Origin: Nematopogon swammerdamellus
Taxonomy: Eukaryota > Arthropoda > Insecta > Lepidoptera > Adelidae
DNA: 64,000 bases
NCBI GenBank assembly: GCA_946902875.1
Contig: OX336336.1
Span: 25,437,558 to 25,501,557, forward strand
Reading direction: 5' to 3'
Position numbers and translations under genes: made by a program. Positions 1 to 10,531 of this stretch are shown one piece after another. The stretch's first letter is position 1; every line of letters begins with the position of its first letter. The notes under the pieces were generated by a model. It did no database searches. It was not told the origin of the DNA and was given only the letters and a program-made list of their open reading frames with translations.

Positions 1-40
1 CTTACCCCGATTGTCGGGACACAGTGTGCGATGTATTATT
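1..40 (+). repeat. 3' end of repeat family A
   Basis: The window opens inside the 3' end of a dispersed repeat. The phrase cttaccccgattgtcgg followed by cagtgtg recurs near 14812, 31781 and 62768, in each case followed by GTAT-rich sequence. Only the terminal part is present here. Confidence 0.6.
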
Positions 41-2175
41 ATTATTGTTTTGAATTATAATTGAATAAAATTAACTAAACATTCAAACATTATGGGAACT
101 TTAATTATATACGTGTCTTTAAGTGCAGTAATAGCAATCTAGATTAATTAATTTAGTGTCAAGGATATTCATAGTTATTCATCTCCGTTGTAACGACCTA
201 TAAGTAAGCGAGTGTGGTGAATGGCCCATTGAATTAAAATCATCATATATTTTTCTCCTTTAGAATTATATATTTATTTTAAATAAATTTTCTACCTGAC
301 TGGATACGAATTGATGCAAAGACGGCGGAATGAACGTATGATATGAATATGCGGAAAGAACGTTTCACGACATCCGAGCCTATCCCGAGAACTCGAGTCG
401 AGCAGATAGGTAGTTCCTTCCTTGAGCAGGCAGGTAGCAATAACTCTAGATTGAGTTCAATCAGAATCACTCACGCACACAGTAGGGCTGCCATCAATTT
501 CTTCCAAGATATGTGATACTGACAATGTACTCCTTATCAGCACTTTTTGGAGTTTTTATGAGCGTTAATTAATTAAAAGTTAAAAAATTAAAGTTATCGC
601 TAATTTGTCTAATCGTGTTTTGGCAAATTTCTTAATAATTACATACTTAAATAATGTTAACATGTTTTTAACTTTGTTCTTAGTGTTGGGATACATTTTG
701 TATATTTGGATTCTAAAATTGTTACTTATGATAATTATTACACTGTGAAGAAATTATTATTCATTTTAAAGTTTTAATAGGTATTTTATTTTTTATAAAT
801 TTTTCAACAACGCTCTTCCAATGCCAACCTAAAGCAACCCTAGTCACACACAACACAATGACGCCATTGCTCCCACCCGCTTCCCTTCCTTTCCTCCCAA
901 CCTTGACGAGGGAAGAGTAGAACAAGTGAGACTTGAGAGGGACATATATATAGAGCACAGAATTATATAGATATCATATTCGGAATGTATTGTACCCTTG
1001 AGGCCAGAGGGTCGAGGGGAAGTGTGGATTGAGCGGCCGCGTCGTCATTCGCGTCGGTCGGTGGCAAGCACACACGATATTCGGGCCCCTTTTATAAGGA
1101 TTCTGTGGGTCAGTGACCGAATGGGCGCCGCGGATCGACAGTGGCCTACGTGCTTTGTAAGGATACTGAACACGTTCGAAGAGCAAAAAATGTAACGACA
1201 TCCTGACCATAATAATGTAAGTAGAATTGTCTGTCTAGTGATTGATAATATATATAACTACTTACTACCTCGGCGCAAACAGAGCACGTTGTGCTAATTG
1301 TTATTAGGTAGCGGATAATCAAGGCGTACGTGTCAGTTGCAACTGCAAGTGGTAGTTGTTCATCCGTCGCGTCGCTCGCCTTGAGTTATTTATCGAGTCG
1401 ATATAATTATTTTCCTCCGCAACAGATGGAAGCTCGATGGTTAGATATTTATCGTGTTTTTTATTTCAACCATAAATTTGGTGTACTGGGCTTATTTTAC
1501 TCAGTTCTCAGTAGGAAGGTTCTCTCTCTTATCTCGTTCCGTCCGGGTCACGTAACACTTTATCTAATTAAACTATGCCATGTTGCTGTTCATGGCTGGC
1601 AATAATGCGTAAGAGCGACAGCATTATTTACTGACGTCAACATAAAAATACATAACTTTGAAAGATAACAAATAAAGTCAGCGCCAGCCACGCATATTGT
1701 TACCTTCACTTGTACGAAATGTATCGCTTCGAAGATTGGTGTAATATTATGTATGATGGATGATGTGCGTCAATGCGGAACTGATAAGTAAAGCTGCAGT
1801 GGCGTAAATCCGTGTTACGGATTTGAAAGACCATCGAAGCGCTTTTTTTTACATACCACTGAAACTAAATAGGTAGGTATATTGAAATTTGAAATGCTTG
1901 TGGAGAACTCTTTGCTCCCAAATACTTAAAAGTTGGTCTGATTTGTGCACAAAAACTAAGGGGGCGTAGCCATGTTTAGTTTTCGGGAGGTGTTTAAGAA
2001 ATAAAATCAACGCAAATTATATTTCAAATACGTTTACTAATTTTACATTTTTATTTCGGGGGGGGGGGGGGTTCAAACCCCTCTGGCTACGTCTGTGACA
2101 AAATTATACCTGCATCACAAATAATTACGGGGCTACGGGGGCAGCGGGGCGCAGCGACACGGCGTTGAATAGCAC

Positions 2176-2310
2176 GCTAACTCACACAAAAACCCGTAGA
2201 TTTCACCCAATGGCCATGTCGGGTGCATTACCGAACGCTTTGAGTTTTCTGACCATCGATGTTTCTGACTGGTTGAAATCTGCGAATAGAGAATATTTGT
2301 GTGAGTAAAC
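2176..2310. repeat. small inverted-repeat element
   Basis: The arms gctaactcacacaaa and tttgtgtgagtaaac face each other about 105 bp apart. A related arrangement (aactcac and gtgagtaac inside longer arms) occurs at 31245-31388 in the Nnt intron after exon 10. Probably a MITE remnant; element limits are approximate. Confidence 0.4.
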
Positions 2311-2448
2311 GTTCGAGTTAACGCCCCCGCGCCGCCGCTTCCTTAGTGGCGTGAATAACTCGCAAACTCAAAAAGTTGCAGTTAGTTAATAAATTATTTC
2401 AAGGCTACTTGTAAATTTTTTCATTATCTAATTTCACTGACAAGGTGT

Positions 2449-2505
2449 TATGGGCTGACATTATAGTAGGTGATGTATGCAACCGTGTCAGTGTCGATAA
2501 AAAAC
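2449..2505 (+). repeat. degraded SINE-1 3' end
   Basis: The text ttatgggctgacattatag, then a variant of gtaggtgatgtagccaaccg and gtcagtgtcgataaaaaac, is a diverged copy of the 3' end of the abundant SINE described at 49917-50308. Confidence 0.55.
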
Positions 2506-4163
2506 AATCTTGCACTTTCTTCGTTTGTTCACTTACAATGTGCACCTATAGACCTAAACACAATAACCAAGTGCGTGCGTTTGAAACAGGAAATATGTAT
2601 ATCGTTGTTTATTTTTTATGTGTAAGAACTGTTTTATTAATTGAATAAATACATTTGATGTTGTAATTTGATAATTACAACATGAAAATGGATCACCAAT
2701 AAATTAAACCTAACTTTAAAAAAAATCCCATCAAATGAAATTAAATAACCGCGAAATTAAGTACCGCGTGGGGCCGGTTGAAATTTAATAAATAGATTAT
2801 CGACTGAACGTTTTAATTCTCTTTTTAATTTGAAAAATATATATTCAGATAGCTTCGATTTCTGAAAGTACCGCAGTGAAACCATTTAAATTAATACATA
2901 TGTCTAAAATAAATAGTACCTAACTAACATCCGATAACTGACAACGACATACGTGACTTATCCTATCAGTGTTTATTTAGGTTATATATAACAGTTGGAA
3001 TCTAAGATGATCGACATATCTCTAAATGTGGCGGTGGCATTTAGACCTGATTTAAGATATGTTATCAAAAACTAAAGAAGTCAAAAAAAGTTCTCTTAGC
3101 AGATCTTGTACAATAATGTTTTTGTTTCGTGTTTTTTGTGTATTGTTTCGAAAAAAAACACGCGCAGGAGACGCGGCTTAATATAAGCATAGTGACGCCA
3201 TCTGTGCAGCATAAAATGTATTCTCGTAAATATCGCATGTCTGCCGCACGATGATCTTAAAATGACTAAACGAGTAATTCCAGTTCGGGAGTAATTGACC
3301 TCTATTGTGAGAAAAACTATAGCAGCACCGCAAGTGTTGGTTCAGTCAGACGGACGACGCGACGTCGTCAGTCGACCAGCTTGTTGCTACAAACAAGCCA
3401 GCAGCAGCCGTACCATCACATAATAACTAATTATAATTTGCACAGAACACTGACATCTGATGAGAGTCAATGTCAAATATAATAGCTTATGCAAAGAACA
3501 TGTGCAAAGAAATGGCATCTAGCATCATATGACGACCCATGTTTTGTGCTAATTAACCCATTTGATACGTACGCGATAAGAAATGTTCCGAATCTATCAC
3601 ACGCTTATAAGGACACTTTGCGTATGCAAGTTTTCATTTATTTATCGACTCGCAAAAATCTGGAATGTCTAATCGATTGCCTCAGTTCGAAAAAAAAAGC
3701 TAAGTAGCTATATACATAAACAAAAGGATGGTTGGAAAAAATCTCTGTAAGAGATAATTGTGCTCTTGCACCTCATGTAAATATTATATTGTGCTTGTTT
3801 CTATTATATGTTTTTTAAGCAATAAAGTATTTTCTATCAAATATCCATAAAGTACCTTCTTCTTCTTCTTTTTTTAAATAGTGGCAACCAAACGAATAGG
3901 AAATTCGTTTATTACTGCCAGTATCCAGTGACGGAGTTGCACGGTATGCAATAAAAAAAACACCTGCAAGAGAAGCATTTCATAACTCAGACCAATCAGT
4001 ACAGGCTGTACCTTCAGGGGAATAGTTCCATCAGCCCTCATCATCAGCTATGGTGCTTACACCAATCACTTACATCGATTAGGTAAGTATTAGAAGGAAC
4101 GGTGCTATGCAAGATGAGTTATCTATCATTCGAAAATGTGTGTGTGTGTGTGCGTTCTCGAAA

Positions 4164-4218
4164 TTTACTGAGTGGAACTTTCGTTAATATTATATCAACG
4201 AAAGTTCCACTCAGTAAA
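4164..4218. repeat. perfect 22-bp hairpin
   Basis: The arms 4164-4185 and 4197-4218 are perfect reverse complements (tttactgagtggaactttcg at the outer side) around an 11-nt AT loop. It lies about 170 bp before the 5' LTR. It may be the core of a small foldback element; no function can be assigned. Confidence 0.7.
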
Positions 4219-4386
4219 GCTAGATGATAGATTATGATGAACTATGATGAATTAAATTATCATAACGTTGATTTGAAGCATTTAAAGCGTTATAAACATT
4301 ATTTTTTAAATACCTATACGTTACAACTACTATTATAGAATTAAATAACACAGCTCAATAAAACAATTGTAATATTTTAAAAATAC

Positions 4387-4558
4387 TGTGACGTCGCCAT
4401 CTGGCTGGTATAATGATTCTAGTGACAGTTCTCTAAAATGTTATAAAAAAGGTGGTCTGTCATAACAAATAGCTGAAACTGAAAGGATAAGGAAAATATA
4501 CGATTCTGGAAAACCTGATCAAAGAATTTTTCTTCACCCGTGGACGAGCCACGTAACA
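4387..4558 (+). repeat. 5' LTR, with TATA box
   Basis: A 172-bp terminal repeat bounded by TG and CA and identical to 9062-9233. A TATAAAAAA box at 4442-4450 would place transcription initiation in the middle third of the LTR. I see no canonical AATAAA in the LTR. The direct ATAC repeat immediately outside marks the insertion site. Confidence 0.95.
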
Positions 4559-4560
4559 AT

Positions 4561-4575
4561 TGGTGTCAGAAGTGG
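4561..4575 (+). promoter_or_regulatory. primer-binding site, tRNA-Leu type
   Basis: TGGTGTCAGAAGTGG begins two bases after the 5' LTR. Its reverse complement ends in CTTCTGACACCA, which matches the 3' end (with added CCA) of animal tRNA-Leu of the GTCAGGATGG class. Minus-strand DNA synthesis would be primed here. The tRNA match is from remembered tRNA sequence, not from a search. Confidence 0.85.
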
Positions 4576-4587
4576 CACGGGCTGAAG

Positions 4588-5652
4588 ATGAACGCGGAAG
4601 GTGTAACGACGCGCTCAATGGCGGCAGCTAGCGCTTCTTCAGAACTGTCATTGGAGGCGATGTTTGCAGCTATTCAAACGCAGCTGCAAGCGCAGTCACA
4701 ACAGTTCCAAGCGTTCCGGGATGACCAGGCACGCAGAATCGAAAACCTAGAAGGCAACATCTGCGCTAAAGTTGAGGCTGTAGAGAATTCCTTCGGAAAT
4801 TTCGTCGAGGACTTGAAAGGAGTAAAAGAGGAGGTGACAAACAATTCCTCGCGTATCCAAGAGCTGGAAGAGACCGTCAATCATCTGGATAAGAAGATAA
4901 TTGACGTAACACGCACTGAGGTAAAGCGAATTGGAGGCGGATATCAAGGCGGACACCAGGCTGTGCCTCACAAGTTCACAGTACCCTCCTTTGACGGAAC
5001 TAGCTCTTGGCCTGCCTACCGTCGACAGTTTGATGCTGTATCCGAGGCGAGCGGCTGGAGCGACGAGGAGCGGGTTACAGCGTTGACGATATCGTTGCGA
5101 GGCCAAGCTCTGGAAGTTCTCGAGGCTCTTTCCAAGGAAAAGTGCGACTACATTGCACTACTCGACGCGTTGGAAAACAGGTATGGAGAGAAACATTTAC
5201 GCCATGTCTACCGTGCACAACTTCGTGACCGTGTGCAGAGATCAACTGAAGGACTCCAGCAGTGGGCTTTGGAGGTGGAAAAGCTGGTACGCCGTGCTAA
5301 TCCAGATGCGGGGGAGGCAAGCATCACGTCAACTTTGGTACAAGCGTTCATAGATGGCATCCGTGACCTAGAAGTAAGAGCAGCTGTATCACTGGGGCAC
5401 CATGAACTCCTAAAGGACGCATTGGCTCACGCGCTGGAGGTAGAAGCAGTGAGACACGAGGCAAGCGGGCACAGAGTCCGACAGATGCCTGCTGAGGAGC
5501 AACCACCAACTCAAAGACGACCTTTTGTTATGAGGTGTTACAGATGCGGTGGAAGAGGGCATATACGCTCCAGTTGTCCCGAAAAACCACGTCAGACTGA
5601 GGAACAGGAGTCGGTGGGCCGTCGCGTTGAAACCCCACAGGGAAACGAATAA
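4588..5652 (+). CDS. gag: Gag polyprotein of the Ty3/gypsy element
   Basis: Gag forms the cytoplasmic virus-like particle of the retrotransposon. The frame is open from before the LTR end, but 4588 is the first ATG after the primer site, giving 354 residues. The N-terminal half (about residues 15-120) is Gln/Glu/Lys-rich and helical, probably a coiled coil. The central part (about 130-290) resembles a Ty3/gypsy capsid, with a PSFDG-type entry motif and a W-rich segment. A CCHC zinc knuckle (C-X2-C-X4-H-X4-C) occupies residues 317-330. The stop codon lies in the spacer of the frameshift signal, and pol follows in the -1 frame. No disruption is seen. Confidence 0.95.
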   Translation: MNAEGVTTRSMAAASASSELSLEAMFAAIQTQLQAQSQQFQAFRDDQARRIENLEGNICAKVEAVENSFGNFVEDLKGVKEEVTNNSSRIQELEETVNHLDKKIIDVTRTEVKRIGGGYQGGHQAVPHKFTVPSFDGTSSWPAYRRQFDAVSEASGWSDEERVTALTISLRGQALEVLEALSKEKCDYIALLDALENRYGEKHLRHVYRAQLRDRVQRSTEGLQQWALEVEKLVRRANPDAGEASITSTLVQAFIDGIRDLEVRAAVSLGHHELLKDALAHALEVEAVRHEASGHRVRQMPAEEQPPTQRRPFVMRCYRCGGRGHIRSSCPEKPRQTEEQESVGRRVETPQGNE

Positions 5653-8600
5653 ACGTCAGGGCCACGGGGCGGGCGCTGACGGAAAGGTTTGTAGTCCCAA
5701 GGATGACTATATGTCAGGCAAATGATGGCAATAGTCTATTAGTGGACGGGCTCGCTAATGGAAAACGCTGCATATTCACTCTCGATACAGGAGCCACCCG
5801 CACTATCATAAATCCAGCAATTGTTAACAGTCTTAAACCGCACAACCAGGTTCACATCGACCTACGAACGGCTACTGGTGACCGTATAGATGTTTTTGGT
5901 CAATGTGATGTCCGGTTCAGGCTTGGAGATAGAAACTATGACCATCCGTGTATTGTGGCCAACATTACGGATGAATGTGTTCTGGGATTAGATTTCCTCA
6001 AAAGATACGAATGCATTTTAAATGTTAAACAAGGAATCTTGTTGCTGGATAATAATGAAGTTTTTCTTCGCAGAGAAAGTGTGTCACCCGGATTTGTGCA
6101 TTTGTTGAAGAAAGTCGGAAAATGCAGTGACAGTTGCAGAAAAACTGATCATCACCGAAAAACCAAAACATTGTTGACTGGCACACAAAAAAATAATAAT
6201 GTTGGAAAGTTGTCAAATTTGAATTTGTCGCGTTTAATTTTGGAATGCAAACAAAATGTAGAACAGAAACATTTCGAACAAATTCAAAATTTATTGATAG
6301 AATGTCAGGATATTTTTGCCATGGAGGAAGGAAAGTTTGGAAGAACCAATGTGGTTTCACACAAAATCTGTACCGGTATCGAGACACCAATAAAGCAACG
6401 ACCTCGCCGAGTTCCTCTAGCGAAGCAAGAAGAGGTAAATAAGATGCTTGATGACATGGTGAAAGACGACGTCATCGAGCCATCCTCCAGTCCATGGTGC
6501 TCTCCAGTAGTTCTTGTGGGAAAGAAGGATGGGAGTACTAGATTCTGTATAGATTATCGTCGTCTAAACGATATTACGAAGAAGGACAGCTACCCGTTAC
6601 CTCGAATCGACGATACTTTGGACACCCTTCAAGGTTCTACATGGTTCTCTACTCTAGACTTGAAAAGTGGTTACTGGCAAGTAGAGATGAATCCGGCAGA
6701 TAAAGAGAAGACCGCTTTCTCGACGGGGCATGGACTTTGGCAGTTTAAGGTGATGCCGTTTGGCCTCTGTAACGCAGGAGCTACCTTCGAGCGCTTGATG
6801 GAGTTGGTGCTCAGTGGCCTCACCGGTACAGCATGTCTAGTCTACCTCGATGACATAATTGTCGTGGGGAGAAGCTTCGGCGAGCACCTGAAGAATTTAA
6901 AACGAGTATTTGAACGCCTAAGAGAAAATAATTTGAAGCTCAGCCCAAAGAAATGTAAGTTATTTCAACGAAAGGTGAGTTATTTGGGCCACGTAATATC
7001 GGAAAGTGGGGTCGAGCCAGACCCCGAGAAGATTACGGCCGTGAAAGATTGGCCTACTCCGTGCAACAAAACTGAGGTACGAGCATTTCTTGGTATCAGT
7101 TCATACTACAGAAGGTTCATCAAGGAGTTCTCTGCTATTGCTAAGCCCTTACATCAATTGACAGAGGATAATCGTCAGTTCTGTTGGAACGAAAACTGTG
7201 AAAGAGCTTTTGTCGAGCTGAAGAGACATCTTTGTGAGGCGCCTATACTGAGTTATCCAGATGCAAGTTTGGAATTTGTCGTTGACACAGACGCAAGTAA
7301 TACTGCAATGGGCGGAGTACTCAGTCAGGTCAAAGATGGAAGAGAAATGGTCATCGCATACTTCAGCAAGACTCTTTCAAAACCAGAGCGCAATTATTGC
7401 GTCACTCGACGAGAATTGTTGGCTGTAGTAAGGACGCTTCAACACTTCAACAAATATTTAATTGGACGGAAGTTTCGCCTGCGAACTGACCATGCTGCAC
7501 TTCAGTGGCTACTCAATTTTAAGAATCCGGAGGGACAGGTGGCTCGATGGTTGGAACAATTACAAGAGTATCACTTTTCTATAGAACACCGAAGAGGAAC
7601 AGCTCACCTTAACGCAGACGCGCTGTCAAGACGACCCTGCCCTTTGCCGTGTAAACAGTGTGAAAGACAGGAGAACAAGGAAGCGGAAACAGTGAATCGC
7701 ATGCGTCTGGAGCGTACTGATGATGGATGGAGTCAAGACTCGCTTCGCTTAGCCCAACAGGAAGACATAGACCTCAAGCAAATTTACAAATGGAAGGCTG
7801 ATTCTTCGGAGAAACCAGCGTGGAGCCTAGTCGCTGCGTTGAGTCCCAGAACAAAGAGCTATTGGGCCCAGTGGGAGACGGTGATTTTGGAAAATGGAAT
7901 TCTTCATCGTGTATGGGAATCGCCGGATGGAAAAGACAAGACACTGCAGTTTATCGTACCCCGTAAGCTGGTCCCTGATGTTTTACGGGAGACTCATGAT
8001 GGTATATCTGGAGGTCACCTGGGTATGAAGAAAACTTTAGTAAAAGTAAGGAAGCGCTTCTACTGGATTGGGTGTCGCAGCGACGTGGAAGACTGGTGCC
8101 GCAGATGCACCATCTGTGCGGCTGTCAAGGGACCACAAACAAGATCTCGAGGGAAGCTGCAACTATACAACGTTGGTGCGCCATGGGAAAGGATCGCGCT
8201 TGATGTTGCAGGTCCGTTCCCAGTAACAGATGACGGAAACAAGTACATACTCGTAATAATGGATTATTTCACCAAATGGCCGGAAGCCTATGCCATACCC
8301 AATCAAGAGTCTAAAACGGTTGCCAGAAAGTTGGTGGAAGAGTTAATCTGTAGGTTTGGAGTTCCGTTGGAAATCCACTCTGACCAAGGAAGAAACTTCG
8401 AGGCCAGGCTGTTCCAAGAGCTGTGTGAACTAATGGGGATGCGCAAGACTAGAACCACGCCAGCTCACCCACAGTCGGACGGCATGGTAGAAAGGTTCAA
8501 CGGGACTCTAGAATCCAACTTAGCCAAGCTGACAGAAAGTCATCAACGCGATTGGGACAAATTAATCCCATTGTTTCTCATGTCATACCGCTCAGCTGTC

Positions 8601-9050
8601 CATGAAAGTACAGGAAGAACTCCATCTGAAGTTTTGCTTGGAAGAGAACTTCGACTACCCTGTGACCTGTTGACTGGAACTCCACCTGGTGCTACGGAGC
8701 TCGTAGACGACTATGCATCAGGACTGAGGGAACGACTCGACTACATTCACGAGGTTGTCAGGGAAAATAATTGGAAGTCAAGCGAGAAGATGAAGACCAG
8801 ATACGATCGCAGGGCGAACGCTCGAATTTTCGACGAAGGATCTTTCGTCTGGTTCCATAATCCGAAGAGGCGAAAGGGCAAGTCACCGAAGCTACAGCCA
8901 CGTTGGGAGGGTCCTTTTAAGGTGATAACGAAGATATCTGATGTGACCTACAGGATACAGCGTGGAACACGAGAGAAGCCCAGAATCGTTCACGTGGACA
9001 GGTTGGCACCGTACTTGGGTTCAAATGATGTTCGGGACGAACATCCTTAA
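5631..9050 (+). CDS. pol: Pol polyprotein (PR-RT-RH-IN), -1 frame to gag
   Basis: The frame is open from 5631 and the first ATG is at 5703; numbering here starts there (1115 residues). Aspartic protease has DTGA at D28. Reverse transcriptase has the catalytic YLDD box at 381-384. RNase H begins around the DTDAS motif (D528). Integrase has an HHCC zinc domain starting near H765, then D834, D894 and E930 (D-x59-D-x35-E), and ends in a GPF/Y-type module (PRWEGPF). All catalytic residues are present with no stop or frameshift. Translation most likely occurs as a Gag-Pol fusion through the -1 signal at 5640. The product copies the element's RNA and integrates the cDNA. Confidence 0.97.
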   Translation, partial: NPTGKRINVRATGRALTERFVVPRMTICQANDGNSLLVDGLANGKRCIFTLDTGATRTIINPAIVNSLKPHNQVHIDLRTATGDRIDVFGQCDVRFRLGDRNYDHPCIVANITDECVLGLDFLKRYECILNVKQGILLLDNNEVFLRRESVSPGFVHLLKKVGKCSDSCRKTDHHRKTKTLLTGTQKNNNVGKLSNLNLSRLILECKQNVEQKHFEQIQNLLIECQDIFAMEEGKFGRTNVVSHKICTGIETPIKQRPRRVPLAKQEEVNKMLDDMVKDDVIEPSSSPWCSPVVLVGKKDGSTRFCIDYRRLNDITKKDSYPLPRIDDTLDTLQGSTWFSTLDLKSGYWQVEMNPADKEKTAFSTGHGLWQFKVMPFGLCNAGATFERLMELVLSGLTGTACLVYLDDIIVVGRSFGEHLKNLKRVFERLRENNLKLSPKKCKLFQRKVSYLGHVISESGVEPDPEKITAVKDWPTPCNKTEVRAFLGISSYYRRFIKEFSAIAKPLHQLTEDNRQFCWNENCERAFVELKRHLCEAPILSYPDASLEFVVDTDASNTAMGGVLSQVKDGREMVIAYFSKTLSKPERNYCVTRRELLAVVRTLQHFNKYLIGRKFRLRTDHAALQWLLNFKNPEGQVARWLEQLQEYHFSIEHRRGTAHLNADALSRRPCPLPCKQCERQENKEAETVNRMRLERTDDGWSQDSLRLAQQEDIDLKQIYKWKADSSEKPAWSLVAALSPRTKSYWAQWETVILENGILHRVWESPDGKDKTLQFIVPRKLVPDVLRETHDGISGGHLGMKKTLVKVRKRFYWIGCRSDVEDWCRRCTICAAVKGPQTRSRGKLQLYNVGAPWERIALDVAGPFPVTDDGNKYILVIMDYFTKWPEAYAIPNQESKTVARKLVEELICRFGVPLEIHSDQGRNFEARLFQELCELMGMRKTRTTPAHPQSDGMVERFNGTLESNLAKLTESHQRDWDKLIPLFLMSYRSAVHESTGRTPSEVLLGRELRLPCDLLTGTPPGATELVDDYASGLRERLDYIHEVVRENNWKSSEKMKTRYDRRANARIFDEGSFVWFHNPKRRKGKSPKLQPRWEGPFKVITKISDVTYRIQRGTREKPRIVHVDRLAPYLGSNDVRDEHP
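5640..5681 (+). promoter_or_regulatory. -1 ribosomal frameshift signal (GGGAAAC plus stem)
   Basis: The heptamer GGGAAAC (5640-5646) is read G GGA AAC in the gag frame, exactly the X XXY YYZ slippery form. Seven bases downstream, cgtcag (5654-5659) pairs perfectly with ctgacg (5676-5681), enclosing a GC-rich 16-nt loop that can pair further (gcc with ggc). The gag stop (5650-5652) lies in the spacer. The pol frame (-1) opens after a stop at 5628-5630, so it is open through the heptamer. This is visible in sequence; use in vivo is inferred. Confidence 0.85.
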
Positions 9051-9061
9051 GGAGGGAGCAG
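9049..9061 (+). promoter_or_regulatory. polypurine tract
   Basis: The purine-rich run aaggagggagcag directly abuts the 3' LTR and is the expected plus-strand primer. It starts at the end of the pol stop codon. Confidence 0.85.
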
Positions 9062-9233
9062 TGTGACGTCGCCATCTGGCTGGTATAATGATTCTAGTGA
9101 CAGTTCTCTAAAATGTTATAAAAAAGGTGGTCTGTCATAACAAATAGCTGAAACTGAAAGGATAAGGAAAATATACGATTCTGGAAAACCTGATCAAAGA
9201 ATTTTTCTTCACCCGTGGACGAGCCACGTAACA
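9062..9233 (+). repeat. 3' LTR, with TATA box
   Basis: Identical by eye to the 5' LTR. Its TATAAAAAA box starts at 9117 and points toward Nnt, so this LTR could act as an alternative promoter for the downstream gene. The target duplication ATAC follows at 9234-9237. Confidence 0.95.
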
Positions 9234-9342
9234 ATACATAATCCGAATGCGCCGTGATAGCGTTCGTTGAAACTTCGTTCGTATCGTGGCAATTCGTAGC
9301 GTGGCGGGGGCGACCGCCGCCATCGGGTTGTCTGTCTGTCTG

Positions 9343-9479
9343 TCAGTTCAGTTCGTTACGCGTCGCCGCCGTCGCGGCTTGTGCCCCGTTGTGAATATTT
9401 CGTGTACGTATGTGAAACGTTAGCCGAACCACAAAATATCGCGGTTTCCAGCCCCTTTCGTGTAATAAAGCTGAAAAAG
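9343..9479 (+). promoter_or_regulatory. candidate Nnt start site and non-coding exon 1
   Basis: A CpG-rich island (about 9238-9470) contains two initiator-like TCAGT motifs (9343-9347 and 9348-9352) and ends in a good donor, aaaaag|gtgggt (GT at 9480). The only strong acceptor before the Nnt start codon is the pyrimidine run ending in CAG at 13028. Joining them gives a leader with no coding need. The pairing is inferred; there is no transcript evidence here. Alternative start sites or an antisense promoter are possible. Confidence 0.4.
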
Positions 9480-10531
9480 GTGGGTCTACTATACACGCAG
9501 GCTCATTTATTATTACTATTTTAATAAACTGTTTCTGTAACATAATAATATTATGTTGTGAAAGGAAGGGAAAAGAAATGCTTTTTTTTGCAAAATGTTT
9601 AAGCCGGAATGTAATTTTAATGTCATGAACATTATTTTCTATTATATTAATAAGGTTATGTCGAATGTCATACGCACGCACGCACGCGTAGTATGTAATC
9701 CTCTGAGATGTAATCTCGTACTCTGCGATTCTAGCTAGCGCAAAGTGCCCGGCTCAGTACCTAGGTATTAAGACTAAATATAGCGCGTAACTAACTGCGA
9801 TTATCGTCGCCGTTAGTGAGCACTTCATTTCATTTATATATAACACTGCATGTTTGTATTGATTCGTGAAATGTACAGCTAAATTGTCACTAGTTTAGTT
9901 AGTGTACTTTGTAGATTTCAATAACGACATTGAAACTTAGGTAGATACTAATCGAAACTAGCGGAAGATTCTGTGCAAAAATAATATAATTTATATATTT
10001 TTTATTTTTTTATTAGTATCTAAACATAAACGGATTCATCGATATGAAGGTTGGTTGAATGGTTGGTCAGCCCTTAATAACCATAGACAAGCTTTTGATG
10101 AAAGTCAGGAAAGGGTTTCTAACGTTAATTTCAGCCAGAACTTTCTACCTTTACGAAGGAATTCACGGGAATTCAGTAGGTAATTGTGATTAGAGTGGTT
10201 CACTAAAATGTAAGCTAAAATGATATTTCACAATTCTTCATTTCTAAGAATCTCCATGATCCTCTCCCACCCACTGCCCTACATTTCGGAAAAAATCAGT
10301 TTGAATTACTTTGAAATTTGAATACCTTAGTCGGCGGCAGCTGATTGGCGGCAGATTATGAATTGTTTGTATTGTCTTTTTTTTTAATGACAGATCTTTC
10401 TTCAGCATTGACACAGCATATATATATATGCTGTGGCATTGACCTATCCTTTTCCGACTTACGTGCAGGACGGCCTGCCTAAAAAAAAGCGGCAGTAGTG
10501 TTCGTTCACAGATAAATAAAATAATTGTTCG
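9480..10531. other. putative first intron, no gene seen
   Basis: AT-rich sequence without recognisable exons. A short dinucleotide stretch (tatatata near 10420) and an ACGC run near 9675 are the only simple features noted. If the leader exon is correct, this is the 5' part of the Nnt leader intron. Confidence 0.45.

Larger units (their letters stand above)
41..4163. other. intergenic, no convincing gene
   Basis: No exon-like reading frame with homology I recognise is visible on either strand. Short open frames at 1330-1605 and 3489-3707 have no recognisable domain and no supporting splice context. The stretch contains a G-run at 2059-2070, a degraded SINE tail near 2449-2500, an inverted repeat around 2176-2310 and AT-rich unique-looking sequence. 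A remote or non-coding gene could be missed by eye. Confidence 0.5.
4387..9233 (+). mobile_element. complete young Ty3/gypsy LTR retrotransposon
   Basis: This 4847-bp element has 172-bp LTRs that look identical by eye, starting TGTG and ending AACA, and a 4-bp target duplication ATAC (4383-4386 and 9234-9237). Internal order is primer-binding site, gag, -1 frameshift signal, pol (protease, reverse transcriptase, RNase H, integrase) and purine tract. The integrase-last order, the D,D35E spacing and the CCHC Gag identify Ty3/gypsy (Metaviridae). No env-like frame follows pol. LTR identity plus uninterrupted frames suggest a recent, possibly still competent insertion. It lies in the same direction as Nnt, immediately upstream. 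Confidence 0.97.

Noticed and set aside
4540..4587. Gag start at 4540
   Set aside because: It would need a GTG start inside the LTR and the primer site; the first ATG is at 4588.
9050..9233. env-like gene after pol
   Set aside because: The purine tract and 3' LTR follow the pol stop immediately; there is no room for another frame.
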